From Emiliania huxleyi CCMP1516 (taxonomy: Eukaryota > Haptophyta > Isochrysidales > Noelaerhabdaceae): DNA of 26,551 nucleotides. The first letter of the stretch is position 1. Each line of letters opens with the position of its first letter. Positions 17,007-25,470 of this stretch are shown here, one piece after another. The notes beneath the pieces are model-generated. The model was not told the DNA's origin and ran no database searches. It worked only from the letters and a program-made list of their open reading frames with translations. The DNA is taken from assembly GCF_000372725.1 (NCBI RefSeq), contig NW_005199363.1:464467-491017 (forward strand), given 5' to 3'. Made by a program: the position numbers and the translations under genes.

Positions 17007-18486
17007 ATGAGATACCATCATCTCGCAAGACGCTTCAGTTCGGCCGCCCGCCCAGCACCCTTTCGCGTCGGCATTATTGGCGCCGGCGTGGGTGGCGCAA
17101 CGCTGGCGTCGATCCTGCACCAGTCGGGAGCAAACGTCCAGGTCCATGTGTGGGAGAGGAAGAAAGCGGGCGAGCTGCCGGCCGGCTACAATTTGCTCTT
17201 CAACCACAACCATATCGGCAGCATGGAGGATGCGAATCCGGATCTAGCCGCTCTGGTCCTGAATGCCGGTACGCCCTACAAGAGATGGAAAAACCGCACC
17301 TTCGAGGGCGAGATCACGATGGACTGCGACGTCCACGGCGAGGGCCTGACCGGTGACGTCGAGTTTGGCTCAATCCTCCGGTGGGACATTGTTTGCGAGA
17401 AGCTGCGATCTGCGTGCGGCGACGGCATCCGGTACGAGGCAGGAGTCAGCCACTACTCGTACACGGACGGCGAGATCAAAGTCAGCGTCAACGGCGACGA
17501 CATCCCTGTCGACCTGCTCGTCGTCTCCGACGGTCGCTACTCAAAGCAGCGCGAGGTGGCAGTGGGCGCGACGACGGTGCATACACTCGACCACGTCGAA
17601 GGCAGCGGCATGGCGAACTTCCGCCTCGTATATGAGAATGACGGTTCATTGCCCGAGTTCACCACGCACGAGCGCCTGTACAACTTCCCTGAGGTGTCGC
17701 GCTTGCAGCCTGGCGGCGAGTTCGCGCACCTGAGCGCCGCAGCCGGCGCATCGCCCGGCTTCGAGCACGCGTGCATGCGGGGCCACGCGCGACTCGGGAT
17801 CATGCCGCTCCGCTCGCGCTCCGGGCGCATCGACAGGTGCGCGCTGTGCACCTCATGCGCCATTGCTGCCGTCCTTGTTGTGCATCCCCTGAGTACTTGT
17901 CGGTAGGTACGCGGCGTACGGAAACTTCCGCCTCGACGGCGAGGTCCCTCCCGAGGCGAGGACAGCAGAAGGCCTTCTGGCCCTGTACAAGCCGCGAGGC
18001 GAGCCCGACGCGCTCGGCAGGTTCGTGCTGCGCGGCCTCGCCGCGAACGCCGACCAGATCTACTGGGCGCGCATGCAGCGCAGCCCGACTCATTACCGCG
18101 ACAGCAGGGGAGGCGTGCTCCTCATCGGCGACGCGGCGAGCGGCTTCTTCCCCTCGCTCGGCCAAGGCGCGGGCGCGGCCATCGAGGACGCGTGCTGCGC
18201 GGCCAGCGTCCTCCTCGGCGCGCTGGCGAAGAATGAGCGCCGCGGCGGCGCGATCGACGTCGCGGCGTGCACCGCGCTCGTCGACTCACTCCGCCGCGCG
18301 CGACGAGGCTTTGTTGCAGACCTGTCGGACCTGCACACAGCGCACATGGTGCGAGGCGGGCGCGACGCCCTCGACGCTTTCGAGCGCGACGAGTGGCGGG
18401 CCGACGGGGGACGCCGCCGGCTGACGCAGCTGTGGACGGACTACCCGCGGGCGAAGGCGAGCTTCGCGGCCGCGTATGCGCTGTAG
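17007..18486 (+). CDS. FAD-dependent monooxygenase (group A, UbiH/salicylate-hydroxylase-like)
   Basis: Two exons, 17007-17836 and 17907-18486, flank a 70-base GT-AG intron in phase 2; the product is 469 residues. The leader MRYHHLARRFSSAARP fits a mitochondrial presequence. The dinucleotide-binding motif VGIIGAGVGG is at 21-30, a mid-protein LLVVSDGR holds the conserved Asp-Gly, and LLIGDAASGFFPSLGQGAG (Gly351-Asp352) is the late FAD-ribityl motif. These are the three hallmarks of class A flavin hydroxylases, which insert one oxygen into aromatic or related rings using NAD(P)H. The substrate cannot be read from sequence. The gene is followed on the same strand, 250 bp on, by the second cupin. 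The intron's first 13 bases resemble the first 13 of exon 2 (9 identical). Confidence 0.88.
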
Positions 18487-18575
18487 TAGTGATGGGGCCT
18501 GCGCCAGAGACCGGCGTTCGCTGTATCTGCGGCTCAGTACATTGCTCATTCCTCTCTCACATTTTACTCTCAGTC

Positions 18576-18662
18576 ACAACGACCCCTGGAATTGCGACTC
18601 GCCGCTTTCCTCCCGCTGTGATTCTGTGTGAGCTCTGAGTCTTGTCTGCCAACAATACACCT
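18576..18662 (+). repeat. Dispersed ~88-bp repeat, copy 1 (inverted to 25131-25218)
   Basis: The stretch from ACAACGACCCCTGG to AACAATACACCT matches the reverse complement of 25131-25218 with only a handful of differences. Flanks do not match. No coding sense is evident. It lies between the flavin monooxygenase and the second cupin. Confidence 0.85.
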
Positions 18663-18736
18663 AAAAGTCACCACGCGGCGATCAGGGCAAAAGATCGCTA
18701 AACATATTAAAAAAGAAACCGCGCGCCCGACCATCC

Positions 18737-19700
18737 ATGAGGGTATACCGCATGCGAGCTTCACTTGCGCCTCGCCTTGTGTCAGCGTCACTCGCGACTC
18801 GCTTTGCAACAGCGTCGAAGCATGGGACATCGCTCTCCGCAGCGTCGCGGCATACGGTGAGCGACGAAGCATGGAACATCTGGGACGCACTCGGCATGCC
18901 GCGACCAGAGCCCGGGAGCGTCAACGTGCTGGCACGCTCCGCCGACGACTCGCGGCCGGCGGCAGTCAAGGCGCGCGCGCCGTTGAGGCCGCTGGACTCG
19001 GGACCAGTGCTGGTGCTCTTCGAGAACGATCGCGTCCGGGTCGCCGACTTTCGGCTGCCGCCGGGCGGCAGCTTTCACACGTCGCACGAATATGCGACGG
19101 TGCGATGGCAGGTGGAGGAGGGCCAGCACGCGCTTAACGGCGCGAGCTGCGAGAGTGTGCGCGACAAACAGGTCTTCTTCCTCGAACCCGGCGAGTCGTG
19201 GGAAATCCGCAACACCGGCGACACGGTCTACAGGCAGATAACCTTTGAGCTGAAGCGGCCGCCAAGGCGCACGGAGGCGGAGGTTGCGGCGCTGCTGAGG
19301 AGCGCCATCTACTCGACCGACGTCGGCACTGAACTGCTTCTCGAGAACAGATGGTGCCGCGTGTGGGACTTCTCCTTCCTTCCGGGCGGCGGCGCGCACG
19401 ATTTTTGGCGCAGGACCACTCTCCTCGAGCACTCCGAGAGGGCCCGTTACGAGATTAGGCGCGGACGAGGACGTCCACCACCACGTTCTCGACTACGTCT
19501 TCGTATTTGCCTATCCCGGCCGGCTGCTGCTCTCGAACCACGACGGATCGCCCGGCCTCGCTGACTCGATCAACGGCGAGAACGACGTGACGTGGAATGA
19601 GATCCCCGACGGCGCCGCCTCCATACCGACCTTTGCGCACGGCGGCAGGAATGGCTTGGACGACCGTCCGATGCGTGAGTACCTCGTCGAGCTCAAGTGA
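18737..19700 (+). CDS. Two-module cupin protein 2
   Basis: Exons 18737-19391 and 19459-19700 join across a 67-base GC-AG intron in phase 1; the product is 298 residues. The leader MRVYRMRASLAPRLVSASLA is of mitochondrial type. Module 1 reads LFENDRVRVADFRLPPGGSF, then HTSHEYATV, and ends LEPGESWEIRNTGDTVYRQ. Module 2 reads LLENRWCRVWDFSFLPGG, then after the splice GADEDVHHHVLDYVFVFAYP, ending MREYLVELK. The His cluster HHH is the likely metal site; module 1 keeps fewer ligands and may be structural. Without the intron the frame loses the cupin motif. It is a paralogue of the cupin at 3679 and follows the flavin monooxygenase. It is possibly an oxygenase or isomerase; the substrate is unknown. 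Confidence 0.75.
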
Positions 19701-19905
19701 GGGTGTGAGCGCACCAAGTGCTAGCTAGTAGGCCGATAGAGAGGCGACACACAGTCGAAAGGGACAAGGTGCGACTCTGTCTGCCCGTACGTTGCGCATG
19801 TGCATGTCTGAGATGCGTGTTCACTCTGTGAGTACACCCTGGGTTGAACGAGTCGGAGAGCGTGGGATTCGTCGCAGCCGCCTGGTCAGGGCTCTTGGTA
19901 CTTGG

Positions 19906-20043
19906 AGCAACACCGCGTGGGGCTCCTCTTTGAGCGGTGGCAGCGGAGCGCCAACCGGATCCGGCAGGTTCTCCGCAATCTACTCGACTTATTACGCCTT
20001 CGCCGCGCTCACAGCGGACGGGTCCATCTCCGCGTGGGGCGGA
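19906..20043 (+). pseudogene. Fragment of an RCC1-like repeat protein
   Basis: It reads SNTAWGSSLSGGSGAPTGSG, RFSAIYSTYYAFAALTADG, SISAWGG. The pattern FAAL-ADGS-xAWG is typical of the RCC1-like propeller repeats abundant in algal and bacterial genomes. Only one to one and a half units are visible, with no plausible start or continuing repeats. It is probably a relic, or one exon of a gene I cannot assemble. Confidence 0.4.
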
Positions 20044-20540
20044 CACGGGAGAGGATGTCATAATGACTGCCGCCTACCCATGGGCATGGCCACCTGGCCA
20101 CAAACACCTTCTCCGACGCCACCCCTTCTCCCGACACTATGCATAACACCTTTGACGGCAAGCCCGCTCTCCAGACCGCCGCGGCCCCTATCGCCAGAGC
20201 CGACGCCGCCAGTCACGACTATGCACATGTCGCTTCGCCGAGATTACACCACCTCCCTCAGCCAGCAAGCGGGCCGTGCGCGGTGGGTATCGCAGCGAGG
20301 TTCTCCGCACCATGCTCCATGGTTCGCACACATAAAAGCAAAAAGGGAATTCCCAGTCAGTACCCTCTCCCCCCGGTACGGCTCTGTAGTCTGCCTATTG
20401 ACTCTCGCGTCTCGGCTCTATCTAGCCTCTAACTGTAGGCACGCTAGACTCTAGACTGTCAGTGAAGACCCCGTGGATATAGATCGCTTCACGCCGGTCA
20501 CGGAGGGGTGACATGCCGTGGTGGGGAAGGATCCGCTCAG

Positions 20541-20617
20541 GCGCAGCAGACCCCACCCACCTTGCTCACCTGGTAGGGCACAAAGTATACGCACTAGGTG
20601 GGTGCCATTTGCTGCGC
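20541..20617 (+). ncRNA. Candidate structured RNA (bipartite stem)
   Basis: GCGCAGC at 20541-20547 pairs with GCTGCGC at 20611-20617. After a 6-by-6 internal loop, CACCCACCT at 20554-20562 pairs with AGGTGGGTG at 20596-20604, closing a 33-base loop. CTCA before and TGAG after could extend the stem. It does not fit a tRNA or a familiar snRNA. The shape with an internal pocket is loosely like one half of an H/ACA guide RNA, but no hinge or ACA box was confirmed. Confidence 0.3.
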
Positions 20618-20950
20618 TTGAGAGGCGGGTTGACGGTTGCACAGCTACCACGGGCGTGCTGACGGCACGGTTAAAATAGTTAGAGGCTGCGCAGGCCTCC
20701 CCCGGTATTTTATTGGTCGATACGCTAGATACGGCTTTTTACGAGTAGAGAGCCGCATTAAATGAAAACCCCAGATCGGGTCGGACACCGTCCCACCGTC
20801 GCCTCGCTAATAGGGTCGCTACACCAGACGTCGCACGCCCCCGCGCGCGGGGTGGCGCGAGAGCGGAGAGGAGGCAGGAGCTGAGGGAGTATGTTGCACG
20901 CGCTCACACAGCATGCGGTGTTGACACTCCGTACTTGCTTGCTTCATTGA

Positions 20951-23128
20951 TTACGAAAACGGGGCTCGCCTCCTCAAGCACATATGGCTCCACCGCACCA
21001 CTCTCCCGCGGCACAGCGGACAGGCGCCAAGGTGAGCTACCTGAGCTTCCTCCTCGTCCTCCTCCTGGCCACGCTGCTCCGCGGCGCGACGCCATTTGTA
21101 GACGCACTCGGTGCAGCACCAGTGACGGCACGGGAACAGCTGCGTCCACTCGCCGCAGCTCCGCACCGTGCGGCGGCAGACGGCGCAACCCTCGCGATCC
21201 GGGTCGTCCAGCTTCTCCATCAAGCCGTCCGCCTCGAGCTCGCCCACGGCGCCAATCAGCGCCGCATACGCGGCGCCCGCGAGGCTGAAGCGCCCGGCGT
21301 CGTCCCGGGCGGTGTGCTCCTCGCGCGGCAGCCCGTGCTCGTGATCGACAAAGTCGAGCAGCGCCCGGAAGCCCGCGCGCCGCTGCTCGGGCCCAAACAG
21401 CCACCGCACCCACGCAGTGCCGATGCCACGGCGCACAGAAGGCCACTCGGCAAACGGCCGCACGAGCCAGCTCTGCCAGACCGCCGCGTCCCCCTCCTCC
21501 ATCTCCGGGTGCGTAATCTCGTCAAAAAAGTCGCGCAGCGCCGCCCGAGCGCCGTGCAGGCGCGAGAAGAGGATGCGGTGCTGCGACCACTCGCCAATCA
21601 CCACAAACTTGTGCTCGCCGGACGCGGACTCGTCCTCGTACACGCCCGCCTCGTGCAGCAGCTCGGCCCACTTGTCGATGGCGGCGATGCCCGAGCGCGC
21701 CGTCGCGACGAGGCGGTCGAGCCGCACCGCGCCCTCGCCGCACGAGAGGGCGCGCACAACCGGCAGCGCCTCGCATCTCCAGCCCCGAGCGCCCCATGCC
21801 GAGAGATCTCCCACACACTCCTCCTCCTCCCCCACGGCGTTGGAGAGGAGGCGCAGCGGCGCGGCTGGCTCGTCGCGCGCCTCGCCGTCGACGAATGCGG
21901 TCAGCTCCAGCCGCCACTGCCGCGCCACAGGGTCGCCGCTGCCGGCCGGCGGGAGGACCGCTCGGATGCGGGCGGGCGAGTAGAGCGGCTGCCCCGGCGG
22001 CGGATCCTCCGCCCGGCGGCGCACCACGCAGCCGGAGAGCCATCGGTAGGGCTCTCCGCCGGCCTCGAGAGGGACGCCGAACGCCTCGGCCGCGTCGCGC
22101 AGGAGCGCCTGCCCGTCGGGCGAGAGAAGCGCCGCCGTCTCCTCCGCCGTGAGCACCTCGACGTCGCACGAGGCGGGCGGCTCGACGGCCAGCTGAGGGG
22201 GGCACGAGCCGGGCCCGGCCACGTCACGGATGCCGTCTCGCGGGCCGCGGCGGATGTGCGTGTCGCTGTCGTGCTCCGGGTACACGTACATGCCGCTGAC
22301 GAGCTGCACCTGGTAAGGAGGAGCGGCCCGCCCGTCGCGGGTGCCGAGCCAGTTGGAGGGCCAGACCTGCGTCACCCGCCCGACATCCCACTCGCCGCCA
22401 GCTTCCTCGTCGAGGATCTCGTCGGACGGTGGATGCGTCTCCACCCGGCGGCACAGCACGCGATCTCCGACGCCAAAGCGGGGGCCCTGGCGGGGACCGA
22501 CAGCCCTCGCATACGCCACCGCCGCCTCCACCGCCGACTTAAAGGAGCCGAGGAAGAACTTTCGTCCGTCTACCCTGGTCTGCGCCTGGAAGAAGCGGCT
22601 AGAGGCGTGCTTGACCACGCCCTTGTAACCGGTGCTGCTCGTGCTAGAGAGGTGCAAGCGCAAGCCCGCCGCCTCCGCCACCACAATTGCAGCTTCCGCC
22701 GCCTCTGCGGCGAGATGATCCCGCTCTGGTACTATCTCCTGCTCTGCCGCCGCCGCAGCGGATGCCGCCGCCGCCGCCGCTCTCCACGCGGTGATGCGCT
22801 CCTCGCGCTGTGCGCGCGCGCTATCCGACTCCGCTCCGCTCGCACCGGCCAGGGAGGCCTCGCTCGGAAGGGGGACCGTGGTGTGCGCCGCGCGCTCTGA
22901 GTGCCCGCGAAGCCGCCGAACGAGGATCTCCGTCCCGATCGCCCCCGACCCGCTGATCGAAGCGGCAGTGGCGGCTGCGGAGCCGGGCGCCGTGCCGTCG
23001 CGGCAAGCACCGTCAGCGTTGGGCGGCGCCCCGGGTGGGAGTGGCTCCTCTGCGCCCGCGGAGCCGGCGGCGGCGGCGTTGCCCTCCCCGCTCTTCATCG
23101 CGCCGCGCCGCAGTTTTGGAGGGGACAT
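20951..23128 (-). CDS. AP2-domain, Tudor-like and RING-finger protein
   Basis: It is a single exon of 725 residues from the ATG at 23128 (MSPPKLRRGAMKSGEG); a second ATG at 23098 is possible. The frame extends upstream only as a His-Thr run from the microsatellite. An Ala-rich, partly coiled N-terminus leads to an AP2 domain at about 166-210 (GYKGVVKHASSRFFQAQ, FFLGSFKSAVEAAVAYA). Next is a small Tudor-like segment common in algal proteins (GVGDRVLCRR, PYQVQLVSGMYVYPEHDSD). The C-terminus is a RING-HC finger: CAVC, FPCRHWCCTEC and CPLCRGRVVRW. It would bind DNA and act as an E3 ubiquitin ligase; both are inferred from domains. The combination is unusual. The antisense open frame of 638 codons is a by-product of GC-rich codons. 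Confidence 0.85.
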   Translation of the reverse strand: MSPPKLRRGAMKSGEGNAAAAGSAGAEEPLPPGAPPNADGACRDGTAPGSAAATAASISGSGAIGTEILVRRLRGHSERAAHTTVPLPSEASLAGASGAESDSARAQREERITAWRAAAAAASAAAAAEQEIVPERDHLAAEAAEAAIVVAEAAGLRLHLSSTSSTGYKGVVKHASSRFFQAQTRVDGRKFFLGSFKSAVEAAVAYARAVGPRQGPRFGVGDRVLCRRVETHPPSDEILDEEAGGEWDVGRVTQVWPSNWLGTRDGRAAPPYQVQLVSGMYVYPEHDSDTHIRRGPRDGIRDVAGPGSCPPQLAVEPPASCDVEVLTAEETAALLSPDGQALLRDAAEAFGVPLEAGGEPYRWLSGCVVRRRAEDPPPGQPLYSPARIRAVLPPAGSGDPVARQWRLELTAFVDGEARDEPAAPLRLLSNAVGEEEECVGDLSAWGARGWRCEALPVVRALSCGEGAVRLDRLVATARSGIAAIDKWAELLHEAGVYEDESASGEHKFVVIGEWSQHRILFSRLHGARAALRDFFDEITHPEMEEGDAAVWQSWLVRPFAEWPSVRRGIGTAWVRWLFGPEQRRAGFRALLDFVDHEHGLPREEHTARDDAGRFSLAGAAYAALIGAVGELEADGLMEKLDDPDREGCAVCRRTVRSCGEWTQLFPCRHWCCTECVYKWRRAAEQRGQEEDEEEAQVAHLGACPLCRGRVVRWSHMCLRRRAPFS

Positions 23129-23191
23129 GTACTGTGTGTTCTCGAGGTTCTCGAGTTGGATATCCTTTGGCCGCGTTGGGTAGCGAGGATG

Positions 23192-23303
<112 letters not shown>

Positions 23304-23506
23304 ACCGCCAATGGCAGTTATCCGTTGTGCGGACGTCGCCGCGGCTCGCCTCTGCCGCGGCGGCTGCTGCGCGCACGCGGCGGCGCCGCTCTCTCGCGAG
23401 ACGGCTGGCGACGCGGCTCGCCGCCGACGTACGCTGCGCTCGTCCGACGGTCCGCAGCGTGGCGTGCGCGGCGCTGCGCGCCGCTCTGAGTGCTTCTGCG
23501 CCTGCA

Positions 23507-23790
23507 CTGCCTCTCTCTGTTGCTGCTGGTGGTGGCGATGGTGCTGCTGATGGTGCAGATGCTGCTGCTGGCGCGGCGCGGCTCTGCGACTGGGCTCGAC
23601 GAGCGCGTCGCGAGCATCTGACGCGGCGGGCGGCGTCGGGCAGGTGCGCTTCTCTCTCTGGTGGTGGTGCTGCTGCTGCTGCTGCTGTTGGTGGTGCAGA
23701 TGCTGCTGCTGGTGCGGCGCGGCTCTCCGACGCGACTCGATGCGCGCGTCGCGGCAATCTGACGCGGCGGGCGGCGTCGCGGGCGGCAGC
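23507..23790 (+). repeat. 141-bp tandem duplication rich in CTG/GGT
   Basis: Two copies, with for example GGTGCAGA at 23552 and 23693, share CTCTCTCTG, a CTG-rich core, CGGCGCGGCTCT and ATCTGACGCGGCGGGCGGCGTC. The period equals 47 codons, so one plus-strand frame shows a repeated ADAAAGAARL ... LTRRAAS pattern. There is no start or domain to make it a gene. Confidence 0.8.
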
Positions 23791-23851
23791 GGTGGCGGCT
23801 CGCGGGTGGAGGTGGAGGCTGGAGGCTGTGGTGGACCTTTGAGTTTATTTA

Positions 23852-24244
23852 ATGGTCGAGTACAAGGACTGGGGGTTCAACCGGGAGGCAGGGGGTGTGC
23901 TGGTGGTCATGGGCGCAGAGCCTCTGTGGCCTAAACGGCTCGACCGGATCATGAACACCTCCAAGCAGCTCGCCGGTACGGGCGTGGTGGTTCACGCCGA
24001 CAAGCGCCTGAAGACCTTCACCAAGAAGAGCGTCACCCCTCGGCTTGCCTTTGCCTTTCGCCGTCGTAGAAGCGGCGAGCAATCTGGGACTGTCAGCGAC
24101 GTGCCTGAGAACGACTCTGGCGAGATCGAGCGGACCCCGCGTGCGGCCTCGCCGGCCGGAGTCTTCAACCGAGATCAGCCTCCGCCTCTGACATTAAATT
24201 CTTTCTTTCTAGACAGGAAAAAGAAAAAGACTGCACCTACATGA
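23852..24244 (+). CDS. Small hypothetical protein
   Basis: The product is 130 residues from the ATG at 23852. MVEYKDWGFNREAGGVLVV, then MGAEPLWPKRLDRIMNTSKQ and LAGTGVVVHADKRLKTFTKK have the mixed composition of real protein. The C-terminal third is Ser/Arg/Pro-rich and ends in KKKK from a simple A-rich stretch. I do not recognise the family. No intron signs are seen. It follows a low-complexity duplication and precedes element debris, so it may be an exon or a relic of a longer gene. Confidence 0.4.
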   Translation: MVEYKDWGFNREAGGVLVVMGAEPLWPKRLDRIMNTSKQLAGTGVVVHADKRLKTFTKKSVTPRLAFAFRRRRSGEQSGTVSDVPENDSGEIERTPRAASPAGVFNRDQPPPLTLNSFFLDRKKKKTAPT

Positions 24245-24260
24245 CATGCACATGTCATGT
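24239..24260. repeat. Near-perfect palindrome of ACATG words
   Basis: ACATGACATG and CATGTCATGT are separated by CA, forming 10-bp arms. It is followed by more GCATGCAT alternation and belongs to the edge of the element region. The function is unknown. Confidence 0.8.
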
Positions 24261-24349
24261 GCATGCATATGTCTGGCTTATCGTCGTCGCCCTGAAAACA
24301 CTTCTCGAAGTCGGTCAGCACGAGGTGCGGCTCTCCAACAGTGTTCAGG

Positions 24350-24599
<250 letters not shown>

Positions 24600-24721
24600 C
24601 ACGTCACTGCATCCTCCGCCGGTTCCTCCCGTCGCCTCTTCTTTGTTCGAATGTTTTTCAATCCATCCTTCACGAAGCCCTCCCATGTAGCTAGCGTTCT
24701 TGGCGAATGTCTCGAAATGGC

Positions 24722-25079
24722 GTTCAAACTTTACCGGTATGGGAGTTTTTGGCTAATCAAACCCAAGGCCTGCACTAATCAAAAAGTGGTACGGGATACC
24801 AGTTGCCTCACGGAAATCAAAGCGAGTCGGAGTGCCTTCTTGGTGGCAAAATCGGCAAAATCGGCAAAATACCCGGTATTTTGCGGGTATACCTGGAAAA
24901 ACCCGGGTATACCCGGGTAATACCCGCACTTTTGCATGATTTTGCCCCCGGGACCACACCGACAGCCGCTACAACTAATGAAAACCCCGCATACCACTTT
25001 TGCATACCACTATACCATACCACTCCAAAACTAATCAAAATATCACCAAATACCGGTCTCATACCGGTAAAGTTTGAAC
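24722..25079. mobile_element. MITE-like foldback element, 358 bp
   Basis: Perfect 20-bp terminal inverted repeats lie at 24722-24741 and 25060-25079 (GTTCAAACTTTACCGG and four more bases). The interior is AT-richer than the surroundings and full of inverted words: AGTGGTA/TACCACT, AAAATACC-C-GGTATTTT near 24866, and a perfect 18-bp palindrome at 24901-24918. No coding frame of its own is seen and no clear target-site duplication, so it is probably an old non-autonomous DNA element. Confidence 0.75.
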
Positions 25080-25130
25080 ACTGCTCTCCAAAAGAGCGGG
25101 ATCGCGGACGAATGAGATATGGGTGGTTGT

Positions 25131-25218
25131 AGGTATATTGTTGGCAAATCAAGACACAGAGGTCACACAGAATCACAGCGGGAGGAAAGCGGCGAGTCGC
25201 AATTCCAGGGGTCGTTGT
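25131..25218 (-). repeat. Dispersed ~88-bp repeat, copy 2
   Basis: This is the reverse-complement partner of 18576-18662, starting AGGTATATTGTTGG and ending GGGGTCGTTGT. Flanking sequences differ, which marks the limits of the unit. It lies 51 bp from the MITE-like element. Confidence 0.85.
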
Positions 25219-25470
25219 GGCGGGCCACCCTGTCCAGAGAGGCATGGATGCCAATCTGGGGTCTCTCGACCGAGTCTATGAAGCCCTGGCCGCCTCCCGG
25301 TGGTGGCAGAGAGGTTATGGAACCAAGCGACGGAGATGGTGCGGGGGTACGGGTGTTCCAGGGGGTCACGACACGCACCGACCCTTCACGAACCGAAAGG
25401 CTGCACCCGGGGGAGGCACAGTAATCCGGGCACGTGTTGGGCGCCCCATTCCGTTTAGGGCTAGGTCGGC

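Larger units (their letters stand above)
19701..20950. other. Intergenic region with relic and structured hairpin
   Basis: Between the second cupin and the 3' end of the AP2/RING gene no intact gene is supported. It holds the RCC1-like relic at 19906-20043, scattered direct words such as GCGAGGTTCTCCGC, a strong bipartite hairpin at 20541-20617, and a lower-GC tail (20660-20780) that probably contains promoter or 3' UTR sequence. The 220-residue frame at 19792-20454 loses protein character after 20060. Confidence 0.5.

Noticed and set aside
20984..22900. 638-codon plus-strand frame opposite the AP2/RING gene
   Set aside because: Composition is Arg/Ala/Leu-rich with no domain, while the minus strand shows AP2 and RING ligands in order. 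Long antisense frames are expected in GC-rich coding DNA.
24753..25254. Open frames across the foldback element
   Set aside because: They are translations of GGGTAT and TACCACT words inside the MITE-like element and of the adjacent dispersed repeat; neither has protein character.
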